DNA of 64,000 bases from Stomorhina lunata (GCA_933228675.1 OW121741.1:58880037-58944036), one strand, 5' to 3'. Positions 9,689 through 21,950 are shown, counted from the first letter of the stretch. Notes: generated by a model from the letters alone, not told the origin. A program made the numbers and translations.

Positions 9689-11559
9689 CTATGTAGTATG
9701 AGCACACTCTCTCTGGTCCTCCTTCAAATAAGATCTAATTGCTGCCAGGATCGATTGATTGACTCTTTCCGACGCATTTGCTTGCGGCGAATAGATTGCC
9801 GTTTTCATATGCTTTACTCCAAAACTCTCAATCATTTCTCCAAATTCTTTTGACACAAATTGGCTGCCATTATCGGAGAGAATTATTTCTGGCACTCCAA
9901 ATTTGTGAAAAACTTCCGTCACCAGAAATCGTACCACATTTTTGTTATTTGCCTTGGCCATCGCTTTTAGCAACACAAATTTAGAGTAATGGTCAAGAAC
10001 AAAAAAAATAAAACAATTTCCAGATTTTGAGCGCACATATGGTCCCAGGAAGTCGATATAGACTTTCTGGAAGGGTCTGACAATGTCGGTGACATTCTTA
10101 GCCATTGGGGGTCGAAGGACTTGGTTAGAGCTTTTGCTCTCTTAACAAACCTCACATTTCTTCACGTATTCTTGAACGTGTCTGGTCATATTTGGCCAGA
10201 AAAAGTACTCACGTAACCGTCTTAATGTTTTATGAAAACCTCCATGACTGGACGATGGTGGATCATGAGCTTTTGTAATGAGCTCTTCTTTTAATGCTGA
10301 AGGAACCCAGAGCTTCCATGAAAAATCTTCAGAACATTCGTCGCCAGCATAGTGAACGGTACGTTTATATATAAAATTATCCACAACTTTTACATCTGGT
10401 ACATTATTTTCATTATCTTTTATTTCTTTTATCAATTCCAGATACTCTTCATAAGCAAAAGCAGGCGATTCGAGATCAATGAGTCGCTTGACTTCAACTA
10501 CAATTTCCTCCATGTTATAACGAGAGAGAGTGTCTGGTACTATGTTTTTGCTCCCTTGGCGATGCTCTATGTCAAACGTATAGGATTGAAGTAGCAGGCT
10601 CCATCGTGCTAACCTTCCACTGAGCTCTTTGTTGGACATTATCCACTTCAGGCTCGAGTGGTCTGTTATTATAGTGAAGGACATCAACTCTATATATGCA
10701 CGGAATCTTTTAATGGCCATAACTACTGCCAGACACTCTCGCTCCGTCACAGAGTAATTACGTTGAGCACCAGTCAACATTTGCGACATAAACGCGATCG
10801 GGTGTTCTCCCTCCACCTCATCTTTTTGAAAAAGTACCGAACCGATACCAATATCCGACGCGTCGCACTGAACAAAGAAGTGCTTGGAAAAGTCTGGATG
10901 ACGCAGTACCGGACTCGAGGTAAGAGCATCCTTTAACTTATTAAATGTGATTTTGGCCTCTTCCGTAAAGTTAAATACGCGCGATTTTTTCAAAGTTTCG
11001 AAAACTGGGTAAGCTATGGTCGCGTAATCTTTTATAAATCGTCAATACCAGTCGGTAGTCCCCATAAATCCGCGCACTTGCCTGGGTGTCTTGGGATAAG
11101 GAAACTCCAATATCGAGGATATCTTGTCAGGGTCAGTTTTATTGTTGGCGGAGGTATGCCAACAATATATCCTAGATACGAAGCTCCTTAAAACAAAATT
11201 TGGATTTTTCAACGTTAATTGCCAATTTAGCCTTAGAAAGTAGCTCCGCCACCCGCGGTGGGCGGGGTTATCAGGTGGGGTGTGTAATCAGGAGTAACAA
11301 TGAGAAGATAGTCTAGATACACAAATACTCGATTTCGCAAGTCGGAAGGGATCACTTTATCCATTAACCGACATAATCTTTGGGATGCATTACACAACCC
11401 AAAAGGCATGACAGTGAAGTGATAAAGTGGTCTCCCTGGCACTGTAAAAGCAGTTTTCTCACAACTCTGTATATCCAGTGGGATTTACCAGAAGGCATCT
11501 TTCAAATCCACACTAGATATATAGTGCGTGTCACCCAGTCTTCTAAGCAATCCTTCTAT
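9689..11559 (-). pseudogene. G3 pol, 3' part: RT, RNase H, integrase
   Basis: RT remnants are readable from 11559 down (KDAFW, then an in-frame stop; VPGRPLYHF; MPFGLCNASQR; LDYLLI in place of the usual YxDD-type active-site box). RNase H and the integrase zinc domain are one open block, 10993-10142 (QCDASDIGIG, TDHSSLKW, then H..H..C..C ending KKCEVC). The integrase core is frameshifted near 10140 and continues to 9689 with IDFLGPY, LSDNGSQF and SERVNQ supplying the D,D,E positions. It ends at a stop soon after the Glu, so the C-terminal domain is missing. RT lies on the far side of a frameshifted gap (about 11000-11230). Confidence 0.8.
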
Positions 11560-12107
11560 TGTAAAGAAGTGTGGCATGTAGAAATGTTATGTAAAATAAA
11601 AATATAGTTTGTATTTAACCGGCAGAGTTTGTCACTGGTTAGACTATTACATTTGCCGTTCTTACTTTGGTAAGGGCAAATGGAGTATTCAAAAACAAAG
11701 ACAAGGCAGATGTTGCCGATTTGACTTTAATAATTATACAAATTTCACTTAGTTTACTAATTACAAGAATTCTTATTCTATCTTATTCTAATGTTTAATC
11801 TATTCATGTTCTTTGTTTCATATTTTGGGGAATCAACCAATCATATTTAAGTTCGTCTTTGCAGTCTTGAATGAATATGTTAATAAGCAATCAATACTAC
11901 CAAACGATCAACAGAACATTCGTCATACTCAATATAGTATGTGTTAGGTTTATGTGCAGTGACTGCATTGCAGTTCATTACACTAACCCACTTGTTACAA
12001 ATTTGATGACGAGGAGTTTTTGTTCACGTTATCGAATGACAATTGCATTTCAATAGGGTGTTCCGTTATGATTAGTTAATCAGAGTGTTAGTCATGGATA
12101 CACTACA
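11560..12107 (-). repeat. G2 3' LTR
   Basis: A 548-bp direct repeat of 27336-27895. By eye it differs from the other LTR at three substitutions and one 12-bp indel (near 11735). Ends are TG..CA on the coding (minus) strand. Confidence 0.95.
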
Positions 12108-12121
12108 CCATCACCCTTAAG
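12108..12121 (-). promoter_or_regulatory. G2 polypurine tract
   Basis: CTTAAGGGTGATGG on the minus strand, immediately 5' of the 3' LTR: the expected place for the plus-strand DNA primer of an LTR retrotransposon. It is purine-rich but imperfect. Confidence 0.6.
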
Positions 12122-12868
12122 AGAAAAATTCGGGGTCAATTTTTCTAAGAACATGGATAGTTACAAAATTAAGTAAATTAATATTATATTGTATAATTAT
12201 ATATATTTTTTTTAAATATTTTAATTTTTTGATGGGAAAGTTTTGTTTGTGAAATTTTAATGTGTTAAAATAATATGATGTAATTAATTTACGTGGAAAC
12301 AAATGGCAACATAACAACATGTTAAGGAATTCTTTTTCTATTCCGTTGTAATCTATAGTTGTGTTTACATTATTCCTATCTATAATTTTATACGGTCCTT
12401 TGTAAGGGCTTTGATTTTTCTTTCTATTTTCTATTTTTACTAAAACTAAAAACTTAAGTCTGTTTTCATAATTGTTGTTATTTGTTCTCTTTTCTTTTAC
12501 CTTAATTGTCATTTCTTTAGCTCTACTTAAAGCGAATTGTAATCTGACTCGTAGTTCAGTTACATAGTCATCATAATTGTAAATTTTAATTGTATGGTTG
12601 GAAATATTATCTGAAGGCAAGTATGGTAATTTCCCATATACTAATTCATATGGTGAATAGCCAGTATCAATATGAGGAGCTGTATTATAGGCGAAAGTAA
12701 AGTTTGGAATCCATTCAAAACTCTATGATTTCTTTCAATACTACCAAGTGTTTCATGGTGATAAGGGGTTGAAAATATTTGTTTTATCTCAAGTATTTTA
12801 CACACATGTGTCATTAATTCATTAACAAATTCTGTCCGATTTTAGTATTTTGAATTGTCCATATCTTA
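12117..12868 (-). pseudogene. G2 integrase, C-terminal part, left of the G1 insertion
   Basis: Reading minus from 12868 the integrase continues with the second Asp region (KSDR, then a frameshift), a YHHETLGSIERN box with the catalytic Glu (about 12785-12745), and SPYELVYGKLPYLPS near 12650. The block 12620-12117 holds a basic region and the SPYKGPYKII motif typical of the end of 412-type integrase. Frameshifts near 12840 and 12700 break it. The upstream half of the same domain is at 18853-19398. Confidence 0.8.
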
Positions 12869-12872
12869 GTAT

Positions 12873-13504
12873 TGTTACGTTTTTTCCTTTAAAAACGTGG
12901 AAGGAATTCTTTTTGCAAACAACCGTAATCAAATTAAAACACTTGTAGTATGTAGTTTTACAAAGCAATACTTTTATTAACTTTAGAGTTAATCACTTAA
13001 AACACACTTTCACAAATACTGTAAACAAACTTCACAAAACTGCTTTACAAATACTCTTAGTCACACTGTTCTCTTTATACGCGTCTTGATTAAAACTGTT
13101 GTTACAATGGGCGACATCGGCCTTATATAGTAGAGAAGAGAGATTCTAGCAATTTCTGCAGACGTAAACAAAGAGCAGCTGTAGTTAATTACAGTAACAA
13201 TGTGGCTTACGAAAGTTCATGTGTGTTCCACTACATTCTCACATAATCAAGAACACACTCACACATACGTTGTACAAACAGATTATCTAAAGTTAACAGT
13301 AACAGATAGAGAGAGAGAGAGAATGTAGATAAAAGAGAAACATGTTGCTATGCCCTTTACTGTACATACGAGAAACGTGTTGCTCTGCTTATTTGACATA
13401 AACAGAATAACAACAACACCAACAGAAACATCTAGAAAGCGAGGGGAAGAATTATAAGCAGTGAACTTTGCACAATGGGACGGATAAGTTTAAAATTCGT
13501 CACA
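12873..13504 (-). repeat. G1 3' LTR
   Basis: 632 bp, nearly identical to 18218-18848. By eye there are about eight point differences plus a short replaced block near 13110. It contains a GAGA microsatellite near 13305-13322. Confidence 0.95.
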
Positions 13505-13520
13505 CTGCCCCCCTCTTAAG
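13505..13520 (-). promoter_or_regulatory. G1 polypurine tract
   Basis: CTTAAGAGGGGGCAG on the minus strand directly abutting the 3' LTR. The identical tract precedes the LTR of the relative at 43687-43701, which supports function in plus-strand priming. Confidence 0.85.
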
Positions 13521-13640
13521 CCTGTTCGTCCCGAAAAGGCACAGTCTCCGTTCTTCCGTAGGCGGCCAACCTTTCAAGGTGTACGACCTTCATTTTAGAC
13601 CTTGGACTCTTATCTTTTTGTATTCGATACACCACATCAT

Positions 13641-14490
13641 TTATCCTTTTAACAACCTTGTACGGGCCATCCCAATAAGTTTGTAGTTTGGGGGATAATC
13701 ACGATTTTCAGTATTTGTTATTGGCTTAGTACCAAATTGCAAGTCTGCGGGTAATCGCAGCTCGGTTCCAAAAACGACTTTGGCAGGAGTCTTGGACGTG
13801 GAGTCGTGAGCGGCTGTTCGATATGCCAGCAGAAATTTTTTTATGTGTTGATCCCAGTCTCTCTGATGAGTGCTGACCACTTTCCTTAGGTACTCTTCCA
13901 GCGTACGGTTAAACCTTTCAACCATACCATCAGACTGTGGATGTAGAGGGGTAGTTCGCGTTTTTCTTATACCATACAACTCACACATTTCCCTGAACAC
14001 CGCGGATTCAAAATTTCTGCCTTGATCTGAGTGTAGCTCTAGTGGAACTCCATAGCGGCATATCCAGTTGTTCACAAAGACGTCTATCACCGTTTTAGCT
14101 TCTTGGTTAGGTACTGCATACACCTCAGGCCATTTGGTAAAATAGTCCATCACCACTAGCACATAACGATTACCAGCCTCGCTTACAGGGAAAGGACCTG
14201 CCACATCCATAGCTATCCGCTCAAAGGGGCACCAGAATTGTACTGCTGTAGCTGGCCACGACTTTGGACAATTAGCAATCCAGTCAGTCACACTCTGAGG
14301 ACACCCAACCCAGTTGAACAGCTGCTTCAGTTTTTCTAAAGTCTTTGTTACACCTAGGTGACCTCCACTAGGACCATCATTAAACTCTTTTAGCACTTCC
14401 TTTATTTTAGAGGAGGGCACCACGACCAAATTTTGCACTGTCTTTCCATCGGCGCTCTCCCAAGTGCGATACAAGCAACCGTCTATTATC
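13641..14490 (-). pseudogene. G1 integrase
   Basis: Integrase domain that inserts the element cDNA into chromosomes. Visible: an HHCC-like start (GGHLGV...), AMDVAGPF (first Asp), LHSDQGRNFES (second Asp), and SDGMVERFNRTL (catalytic Glu). The HHCC region appears damaged by changes near 14230-14270. Compared with the relative at 42736-43566, about 55 residues are deleted between NTEN and YKLIG near 13700. A 13-nt deletion near 14500-14512, again by comparison with the relative (41761-41785), throws the frame relative to the RNase H. Confidence 0.85.
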
Positions 14491-14491
14491 T

Positions 14492-16144
14492 TTAGACTAT
14501 CCCAGAGAGCATCAGTGGACTTTCCTGCGATATCTCGTTACGGGTTGGCCTCTTGTCTTCTTCTTTGGCTTGCATTATTTTCCCCAGTACTGGATCGTTC
14601 CTCTGCACTACAGACCAATCTCCACTGGATTCTACGCGCATTAGCCGAACATCAATAACACACTCTTTGGCTTCGGTCTTGGTACAATGCTTGCACTCTA
14701 CACTGCAAGGACGTCTGGAAAGGGCATCCGCATTCCCGTGATTTCTTCCTTTCCTGTGCTCGATTGTGAAATCGTAGCTCTGTAGTCGTTCGATCCATCG
14801 TGCAAGCTGGCCTTCTGGTTGTTTAAACTGCAATAGCCATCTAAGTGCGGAATGATCGGTCCTTAGTTGAAACTTCTGACCATACAGGTACTTATGGTAG
14901 TGCTTTACACATTCTACTACTGCCAGGAGTTCTCTTCTTGTAACACAGTAGTTCCTTTCGGGCTTTGAAAGAGTTCGACTGTAGTAGCCTATCACTCGTT
15001 CTGTCCCATTCACCTCCTGAGAAAGCACACCTCCAATTCCGCTTGCGCTTGCGTCTGTGTCAAGTACGAATTTCTCTCCGGCCACAGGATACGCCAATAT
15101 TGGTGCCGAGCAGAGTAATGCTTTCAGTCTCTTAAACGCTTGCTCCTGCTCTGTACCCCAATAGAATGGTCGAGACTTCTTGGTAAGCTCATGCAAACTT
15201 GCGGCCACACTTGCAAAATTCGGAACAAATCGTCTGTAGTACGTGCACAGCCCTAGGAAGCTGCGTAATTCATGGAGATTTGTTGGTTGCGGCCAGTCTT
15301 TGACAGCTCGTATTTTGTCCTCATCAGTCGCTATGCCATTTTCAGTCACCAAGTGCCCCAAGTATTTTACTTCTTTTCGGAACAACGCACATTTCTTGAC
15401 ACTTAAGGTGAGACCAGCCTCCTCTATGCGTTTAAGGACTTCCTCCAGATTCTTCAAATGTTCATCGAAGGTTTTTCCCATGACGATGATGTCGTCAAGG
15501 TACACCCAACAAGTTTTCCACTGAAGTCCTTTCAATACTCGTTCCATTAACCGTTCGAAAGTAGCTGGGGCGTTGCAGAGTCCAAATGGCATAACGTTGA
15601 ACTGCCATAGCCTATCAATTGCACTAAACGCTGTTTTCTATTTGTCTTTCTCTGAGATCTTCACCTGCCAGTAGCCGCTTTGAAGATCTAGCGTAGAAAA
15701 CCATTTCGCTCCACCTAATGTGTCTAGGGTGTCATCGATTCTTGGTAAGGGGTAGCTGTCCTTTTTCGTAACATCGTTTAGCTTTCGGTAGTCAACACAA
15801 AATCTGGTGCTGCCATCTTTCTTCTTAACCAGAACCACCGGAGAGCTCCATGGACTTGTGGATGGTTCAATTACTCCACTACGCTCCATTTCGTTGACCA
15901 ACTCCTTAACTTCGTCTCGCTTGGCCAGGGGAATACTCCTAGGCGCCTGTTTAATTGGTCTCGCCTCGTCCGTATGAATTTCATGTTTCACTATTGCCGT
16001 TCTTCCCTGGCTTTGAGTTTTGGACACAAATACGGCTGCATGCTTCTTCAAAAATTGTTTGGCTTTATTTTTGTAGGACGGTGTCAAACCTTCTACCCAT
16101 TTCTCTACGTATTCCGCCAGTTGCTGTTGTTCCTTGCTGGACAT
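14492..16144 (-). pseudogene. G1 reverse transcriptase and RNase H
   Basis: The RT runs from 16144: [20 protein letters not shown], then DLQSGYWQ, an in-frame TAG near 15638, then MPFGLCNAPATFERLM and the catalytic YLDD (about residue 32 of the 15592 block). RNase H follows with LDTDAS, GYYSRTL and TDHSALRWL, and a Cys-rich linker (CSVECKHC). The block ends at a frameshift near 14492. The relative at 41283-41888 shows the intact linker sequence. Single-copy damage otherwise looks recent. Confidence 0.88.
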
Positions 16145-16145
16145 C

Positions 16146-16974
16146 TTAATAGGCTCTGATGCAGGTTATAATCGCTTCAGTAGCTGCGCATTGACCAATT
16201 TCCAAGTCAGGTTTAATTACTTTGTCTTGGCAGGATAAGTTTAGAACTCTTACAGGAACTCTTCCGTTATTGCAGGGCTTTACTAGAGCTTTTGCCGTCA
16301 TGATGTCATTGTCGAGTTTTGATTCTACCACCCACAAACTGTTGTCCTCACAATCTCCTTCCATTCGGGCCCATATCAACGATTCTGACTGTGGTGGCAA
16401 TTTATGATGTTCTACAGTTATCAGTTTCCTAACATTGGGCTTGCTCTCGTAACCAACATCGAGGGGTATTTCTACATTTCTCCAAATCATTATTTTTGGC
16501 CCCAGATGTAAACTAATGGTGTTCATAATCATAAAATCTGCGCCGATTATTACTTCATCCACAATGTCAGCAACAATGAAAACGTGGCTGACGTGCAGGT
16601 TGGCAATGGTTACTTTAGCCCTTACTTTTCCATAGACTGTAGCTTGCTCTCCAGTTGCTGTGCGCAGGTTTGTACCGCTCAAGGATTCAAGGTTTCCACG
16701 CACCAAATCGGGCCTAATAATTGACTGAGACGCCCCTGTCTATGGTAAAAACATGCTTTTGGCCGTTGATGTATCCCCGAGCAGTAAGGTTGCTGTTTTT
16801 CTGTTGCATGACCGATATGGAGATTGTGGGGCCACCAATTGTGGGAGCTAACTCATGCCCCACGGAGCTAGCTCGATTTAGTTTAACGATTGTTCTTGGG
16901 GTGATTGTGGCTCCACCTGTTGGCTGCCCTCGGATGAGGAGACAGATCTTGATTGTCTTCTCGGTGCCCTGCAA
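16146..16974 (-). pseudogene. G1 protease
   Basis: A retropepsin that would process the polyprotein. The active-site box reads IDRG (near 16740) where D-T/S-G is required, and a one-base frameshift follows at once. The flap and the second box IIGADF (near 16555) are in the other frame (16706-16146). So the active site is mutated and the frame is broken. The N-terminal block overlaps the end of gag (16878-16974). A stop near 16146 separates it from RT. Confidence 0.78.
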
Positions 16975-18181
16975 TTTCGCTGGAGATGGCCTTCTTTACC
17001 GCAGTTGAAACACTTAGATTTCGGCTTGCCGAATTTTTCTTCTATAACTCGACTCATTTTCTCTATCAGTTGCTCCATCCTGCTTTGGCTGTTAGGACAC
17101 CTCGCAATCTGCACATTTGTGGCTTTGCTATGATTTTTGCTGTTTCCTGGGCCAATGCGAATGATACAGTTTCGCCAAATGTTGATTTTCGAGTGGCACA
17201 AACAGCAAATTTAATATCAGGATCTCGTATACCGTTCACAAATGCTTCAATCTTGAACTGGTCCAAGAAAGTCTGGTTTTCTCCAGGATAAATTTGCTCC
17301 ACCAAACGTTCAATATCCAAGGCAAAGTCCTGTAAACTTTCGTTTGGTTTCTGGACTCTGCCGCGAAGTTCCAGACGGTAAATTTCCTTTTTGTGTTCGC
17401 CACCGTACTTACGCTGAAGAGCAGACATGATGTCATCAAAGTTCTTTCTACAGCTTAACGGCACACTTTCTAGGACTTCCGCAGCATTGCCTTTTAGAGC
17501 CAAAATTAGTTCCAGAGCTTTTTGGTCGTTGTCCCATAGGTTCCTCTCGGCGACTGTTTCAAACTGGAACTTAAAGACATTAAACGGTAGACTGCCATCA
17601 AAACTGGGTGTTTTCGTTTTTCCAGATGTTTCTTGAACAACTCGCACTGGACCCGCATGGTGTTGTATGTCTTTAAATTTTGCTTATAGATCGCCAATTT
17701 TTCTTCCGACGTCAGCCAGTTCTTCGTTAAATTTGTTCTCATTGACTTTCGCTTCTAGATCGCCAATTTTCTTGCCGACGTCATTCTCTATATCGGCCAG
17801 TTTTCTGTCAAATTTGTTCTCAACACCATCGATGCGATTGTTGATCGTAGTCGAAATTTCTTGAAGTTGTTTATTAGTGGATCCTGAAACTTCTTGCAGT
17901 TTTTCTTTTATCCTTTCTAGAAGTTTCTCGTTGTTGGTTTCCATCTTTTCCATCATTGCGGCTAACATTGAGCTTATGTCTAGGCTGCTAGTCATCGAGT
18001 GGGTACTAACCTCCATTTCTTCTTTAGTCTCGAATTCGTAAGCCGCAATGTCAATACCTTGATTTTGGAGCTCCTCCCTGAGCCTTCTTTGAAGTTCAGC
18101 TTTAGTGCCGGCTGTTGGCACGTTCATCTTTCCCAACTCCTTTTTGAGTTGATCCAATCTTAGATCATCTAGTTTCACCAT
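16878..18181 (-). pseudogene. G1 gag with N-terminal SAP domain and CCHC knuckle
   Basis: Structural Gag protein. Start ATG at 18181. Residues about 1-40 form a SAP-type DNA-binding helix-turn-helix (LRLDQLKKELGK, then TKAELQRRL). Next comes a long coiled-coil-like stretch (ISSMLAAMMEKMETNNEKLL and a region with ADIENDVGKKIGDLE repeats), then the retrotransposon Gag core (FKFQFETVAE, CRKNFDDIMSALQRKYGG), and a CCHC knuckle CFNCGKEGHLQRNC (about 17005). Frameshifts near 17670 and 17150 split it into three frames. SAP motifs are not part of the standard Gag set. Confidence 0.8.
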
Positions 18182-18200
18182 GGTTGTTGATTTTGCAATT

Positions 18201-18215
18201 CCACTTCTGACACCA
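18201..18215 (-). promoter_or_regulatory. G1 primer-binding site
   Basis: TGGTGTCAGAAGTGG on the minus strand, two bases inside the 5' LTR: the right place and TGG start for tRNA priming of minus-strand DNA. It looks like the complement of a leucine tRNA 3' end, an assignment made from memory and to be checked. Confidence 0.75.
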
Positions 18216-18217
18216 GT

Positions 18218-18848
18218 TGTTACGTTTTTTCCTTTAAAAACGAGGAAGGAATTCTTTTTGCAAACAACCGTAATCAAATTAAAACACTTGTAGTATGTAG
18301 TTTTACAAAGCAATACTTTTATTAACTTTAGAGTTAATCACTTAAAACACACTTTCACAAATACTGTAAACAAACTTCACAAAACTGCTTTACAAATACT
18401 CTTAGTCACACTGTTCTCTTTATACGCGTCTTGATTAAAACAGTTGTTACAATACTCGCCCATCGGCCTTATATAGTAGAGAAGAGAGATTCTAGCAATT
18501 TCTGCAGACGTAAACAAAGAGCAGCTGTAGTTGATTACAGTAACAATGTGGCTTACGAAAGTTCATGTGTGTTCCACTACATTCTCACATAATCAAGAAC
18601 ACACTCACACATACGTTGTACAAACAGATTATCTAAAGTTAACAGTAACAGAGAGAGAGAGAGAGAATGTAGATAAAAGAGAAACATGTTGCTATGCTCT
18701 TTACTGTACATAAGAGAAACATGTTGCTCTGCTTATTTGACATAAACAGAATAACAACAACACCAACAGAAACATCTAGAAAGCGAGGGGAAGAATTATA
18801 AGCAGTGAACTTTGCACAATGGGACGGATAAGTTTGAAATTCGTCACA
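18218..18848 (-). repeat. G1 5' LTR
   Basis: 631 bp, the partner of 12873-13504. On the coding strand it is followed by the primer-binding site and the gag ATG 37 bp after the LTR end, a short leader. Confidence 0.95.
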
Positions 18849-18852
18849 GTAT

Positions 18853-19398
18853 TAATTGTTCAACTAACGTTTTGGCTGTGGTGACAGCGTCTTTTGTTTG
18901 CATTGGGTGTGCGATGACAAATTTTGTCAACTCACATTGCATTGTCAATATGTAGCGGTAACCGTTTGACATGCGTAACGGGCCTACGGTGTCGATAGAA
19001 ATCATTGGAAAACTGTTGTCTGGCGTGCTTGTTTGTGTAAGTGGTTCTTTGATGTGTTTTGTCTGTTTATTTTTGTTACATTTGTCGCAATATGATACAA
19101 ACATTTTTATCATTTTACTCATGCTTTTCCAGATATATTTTTGTTTAAGTTTAATAATTGTTTTTCTAATCCCTAAGTGTCCAGAATGTACAGCACTGTG
19201 GAATTCATCTATTAATTTATATTGCAATATATTATCAGTTATTTTTGTTGGGGCATTGTACATTAGTATATTCAGTTGAGGACTTACATTGTTAATTTTT
19301 ATCTTTGCGTACGCTTCTTTTAAATTTTCTTTCGTATACGTTTTAAATATTTTATCATTACTTGCTAGCGCTAATTCTTTTATATTTTCTTTCTTCAT
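18853..19398 (-). pseudogene. G2 integrase, N-terminal part, right of the G1 insertion
   Basis: Contains the zinc-binding HHCC module (H..H in DEFHSAVHSGHLG; C..C in SYCDKCNKN) and the first catalytic Asp in SIDTVGP. The frame runs to the G1 boundary at 18848/18853 and continues on the other side at 12868 in the same phase, showing that G1 hit a then-open integrase. Confidence 0.88.
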
Positions 19399-19427
19399 TT
19401 TTGATATCAGTTTCCTCAGAATCGAAT

Positions 19428-21101
19428 CTAATTTCGCTGAGTTATCACTGAATCTTGTGACATACTTTTCTGGTTCTGAATATCTTTGGCATGCAATTTC
19501 TTCATAGTCGAATCTTGTTTCGATGAATTATCGTTACAGCCTATATTCAATTTATTCTTATTTTCATTCTTGGTCTGAGATTTCTTCATAAACGAAACTA
19601 GTTCCGATGAATTATCATCCCGACCTACGTGCACTATATTATTATCTATGTAAATATCAATATTTTCAAAATTTTCTATATTATTAAATTGCAATTTCTT
19701 CATATTTTTGACGTCATTAATGGAGGTGCAATCCCATATGTGAAGTTGATCAGGCTTCTGAGAGATGCATTTCTTCGTTCTACTTTGTTCTTTTTCTACC
19801 ATGGTACCATTATTATTATTATTATTCTTTGCCTCATTTTTTGTCATTGCCCTTGTCGTTATTAATACTTTTTTTTGTTTTTCGTCATATTCGATGGGTA
19901 TCATCTGTTTAAGAATATCTGAGTCTATCTGTATTCTAGATAGTGCGTCTGCATTTGTATTCATTTTACCCTTTTTTTGTACTATAGTGAAATCATAATC
20001 ACATAAATCTAGTCTTATTCTTGTCATCTTGGAAGATGGATTTTTGTGTGTAAATAGGGATATCAACGGTCTAAACCTTCTACCATATAAATAAGGTTTG
20101 AACAAATTTATTCCCCAATGTATTGCTAGTAGTTCTTTTTCAATAATTGGTTTATTAATGTCATGTTTTTGCAGTGACTTACTAGCGTACGAAATTGGCA
20201 AGTCTTGGCCTATTTCACCTTGAGATAGTATTGCACCTAATGCAAATTGTGAAGCGTCCGTTGTTAATATGAATGGTTTTTCAAAGTCTGGATATTGTAA
20301 TATTGGGGGATTGATTAATTTTGTTTTTAGGGTTTCAAAAGCATTTTGGCATTCGACTGTCCATTCGAATTTTGTGTTCTTTTTTAATAAGTTATTCAAG
20401 TGTTTTGCAATATCTGCAAAATTTGGAATAAATTTTCTATGGTAGTTGCAAAAAGCAACAAATCGTCTCACTTCGTCTACATTTGTGGGAACCGGATAGT
20501 TGTTAATACTATCATACTTTGAAGGATCAGTTTTTATTCCGTCCTTTGTTATAAGATGTCCCAAGTATACGACTTCAGGTCTAAGAAAACAACATTTCTT
20601 GGGGTTAAGTTTTAAGTTGTAACGTTGTAACTTTTCGAGTACCTTAATTAGGTTTTCATTGTGATGGTTTAAGCTACAGCCATAGACTATGATGTCATCG
20701 ACATACAAAAAAGCTTCGGAATCCAAACCAGCAAGAGCTATGGTTAACATGCGTTGGAAACTGTTGGAAGATATCTTTAAAAAGAAGGGTAGTCTCTTGA
20801 ATTGGTAATGTCCATTTTGTGTAGAAAATGCTGTTAGTGGTCTAGATTCTTTGTTAAGTTTTATTTGGTGGAATGAACTAGTCATATCCAAAGTTGAGAA
20901 CCATTTTGCTCTACCAAGTTTGTCCAGTACGTCTTCTAGTCTTGTTAGTGGAAACTTGTCATTTATTATTTTGTCATTTAGTTTTCTAATGTCAACTACA
21001 AGTCTCCATTTATTTTTATCTTCTGTATTCTTTTTTGGAACTAGAAGTATAGGGTCATTATATGGACTTACTGATGGTTCTATTATATTATCATTAAGCA
21101 T
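19428..21101 (-). pseudogene. G2 reverse transcriptase and RNase H
   Basis: A 557-residue open block. RT motifs: PYNDPILLVPKKN, KWRLVVDIRKLN, STLDMTSSFHQI, the catalytic YVDD (LYVDDIIVYG) and LNPKKCCFL. RNase H: LTTDASQFALGAIL and the closing NTNADALSR. The helper box following RLPF reads FLKIS where the group usually has G-L/F-K. A long hydrophilic Asn/Lys-rich linker follows, with repeated KNENKNKLNI-like units, before the integrase. Immediately upstream, PR is in another frame, suggesting a frameshift near 21182-21110. Confidence 0.85.
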
Positions 21102-21181
21102 CTCCTGTACATGGTCATTTATAATATCTGAATCTGCATGTGGGAGTCGATAATTTTGTATGTAGACTGGTGTATTATCGG

Positions 21182-21950
21182 TTAGTGCAATGTTTTGGAC
21201 AATTTTTCGTCGTCTAAATGAAAAACATTTTGATATTTCTTAAAAATATTTATAAGTGTTGACTTTGCATTTTCGTCGTTGTTATTAATTTGTAGTTCAT
21301 TCAGTACTCTTTTAAAGCGTGTGTCACTACCATTTTTGTTGTAGTTTAATATTTCATAATTATTGAGTGGGTCAGTAGTGATTTCAATTCCACTTAATGT
21401 GAAGCTTGTATTTTTTGTATTTAATATTTTTATGTGTGTCATGCCGTTCTTGGGTGCTATTGAATTACTTAAAAAAAATCCGTCTTTTAATTCTTTGTTT
21501 AATATTACACAGTCTTCAATTAGATTCAGCTTTATGGGTTGAATGATTTCTGTTCTGGGTGGTATTGTTATTTTTAATGTTTCAAAAGATTTTGTTTGTA
21601 GTGGAATAACTAAAGTGTTGTCATTTATAAATAATAAAATTGTAAACGTTTCGTAGTCAATCTTACAGAAGTATTTTTGTAAGAAATCTCTTCCTATTAT
21701 TCCATTAGTTTGTATAGGGAAATCTTTTTTTACAAGTTGAAACGTATGTACTAGAGTATTTTTTGTGATCTTTAATTCCAAGTCAATTGTTCCTATTGAT
21801 TGAATTTCTTCGTTAGTTATTCCTGTTAACTTGCATTTTTCTTCCGGGTAAAATTCTTCTCCCACAAAATTGTTATTTTCACGACAAAGTGATATATCTG
21901 CGCCTGTGTCGATTAAGAAGGTTAATTTGGTGTCTTTAAAGTTTAATTCA
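21182..21950 (-). pseudogene. G2 protease
   Basis: A retropepsin with the intact active-site box LIDTGADISL (about 21920-21890) and a second box GIIGRDFLQKYF. The open frame continues to 21182 through a poorly conserved C-terminal extension that ends in the DDEKLSK region just before RT. The catalytic residues look intact, so the lesion separating it from RT is downstream. Confidence 0.8.

Larger units (their letters stand above)
12873..18848 (-). mobile_element. SAP-domain Gypsy element G1, two LTRs, inserted in G2 integrase
   Basis: The LTRs are 12873-13504 and 18218-18848, with ends TGTGACG..CGTAACA on the minus strand. The target duplication is GTAT at 12869-12872 and 18849-18852. The internal order is gag with SAP domain and one CCHC knuckle, protease, RT, RNase H, integrase: a complete Ty3/Gypsy layout of about 6.0 kb. 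The coding region carries a premature stop (near 15638) and several frameshifts, so this copy is not autonomous. A rearranged relative lies at 40486-44325. Confidence 0.92.

Noticed and set aside
11871..12056. Small identical ORFs at 11871 and 27659
   Set aside because: They are within the two G2 LTRs, antisense to the element; repeated only because LTRs are repeated.
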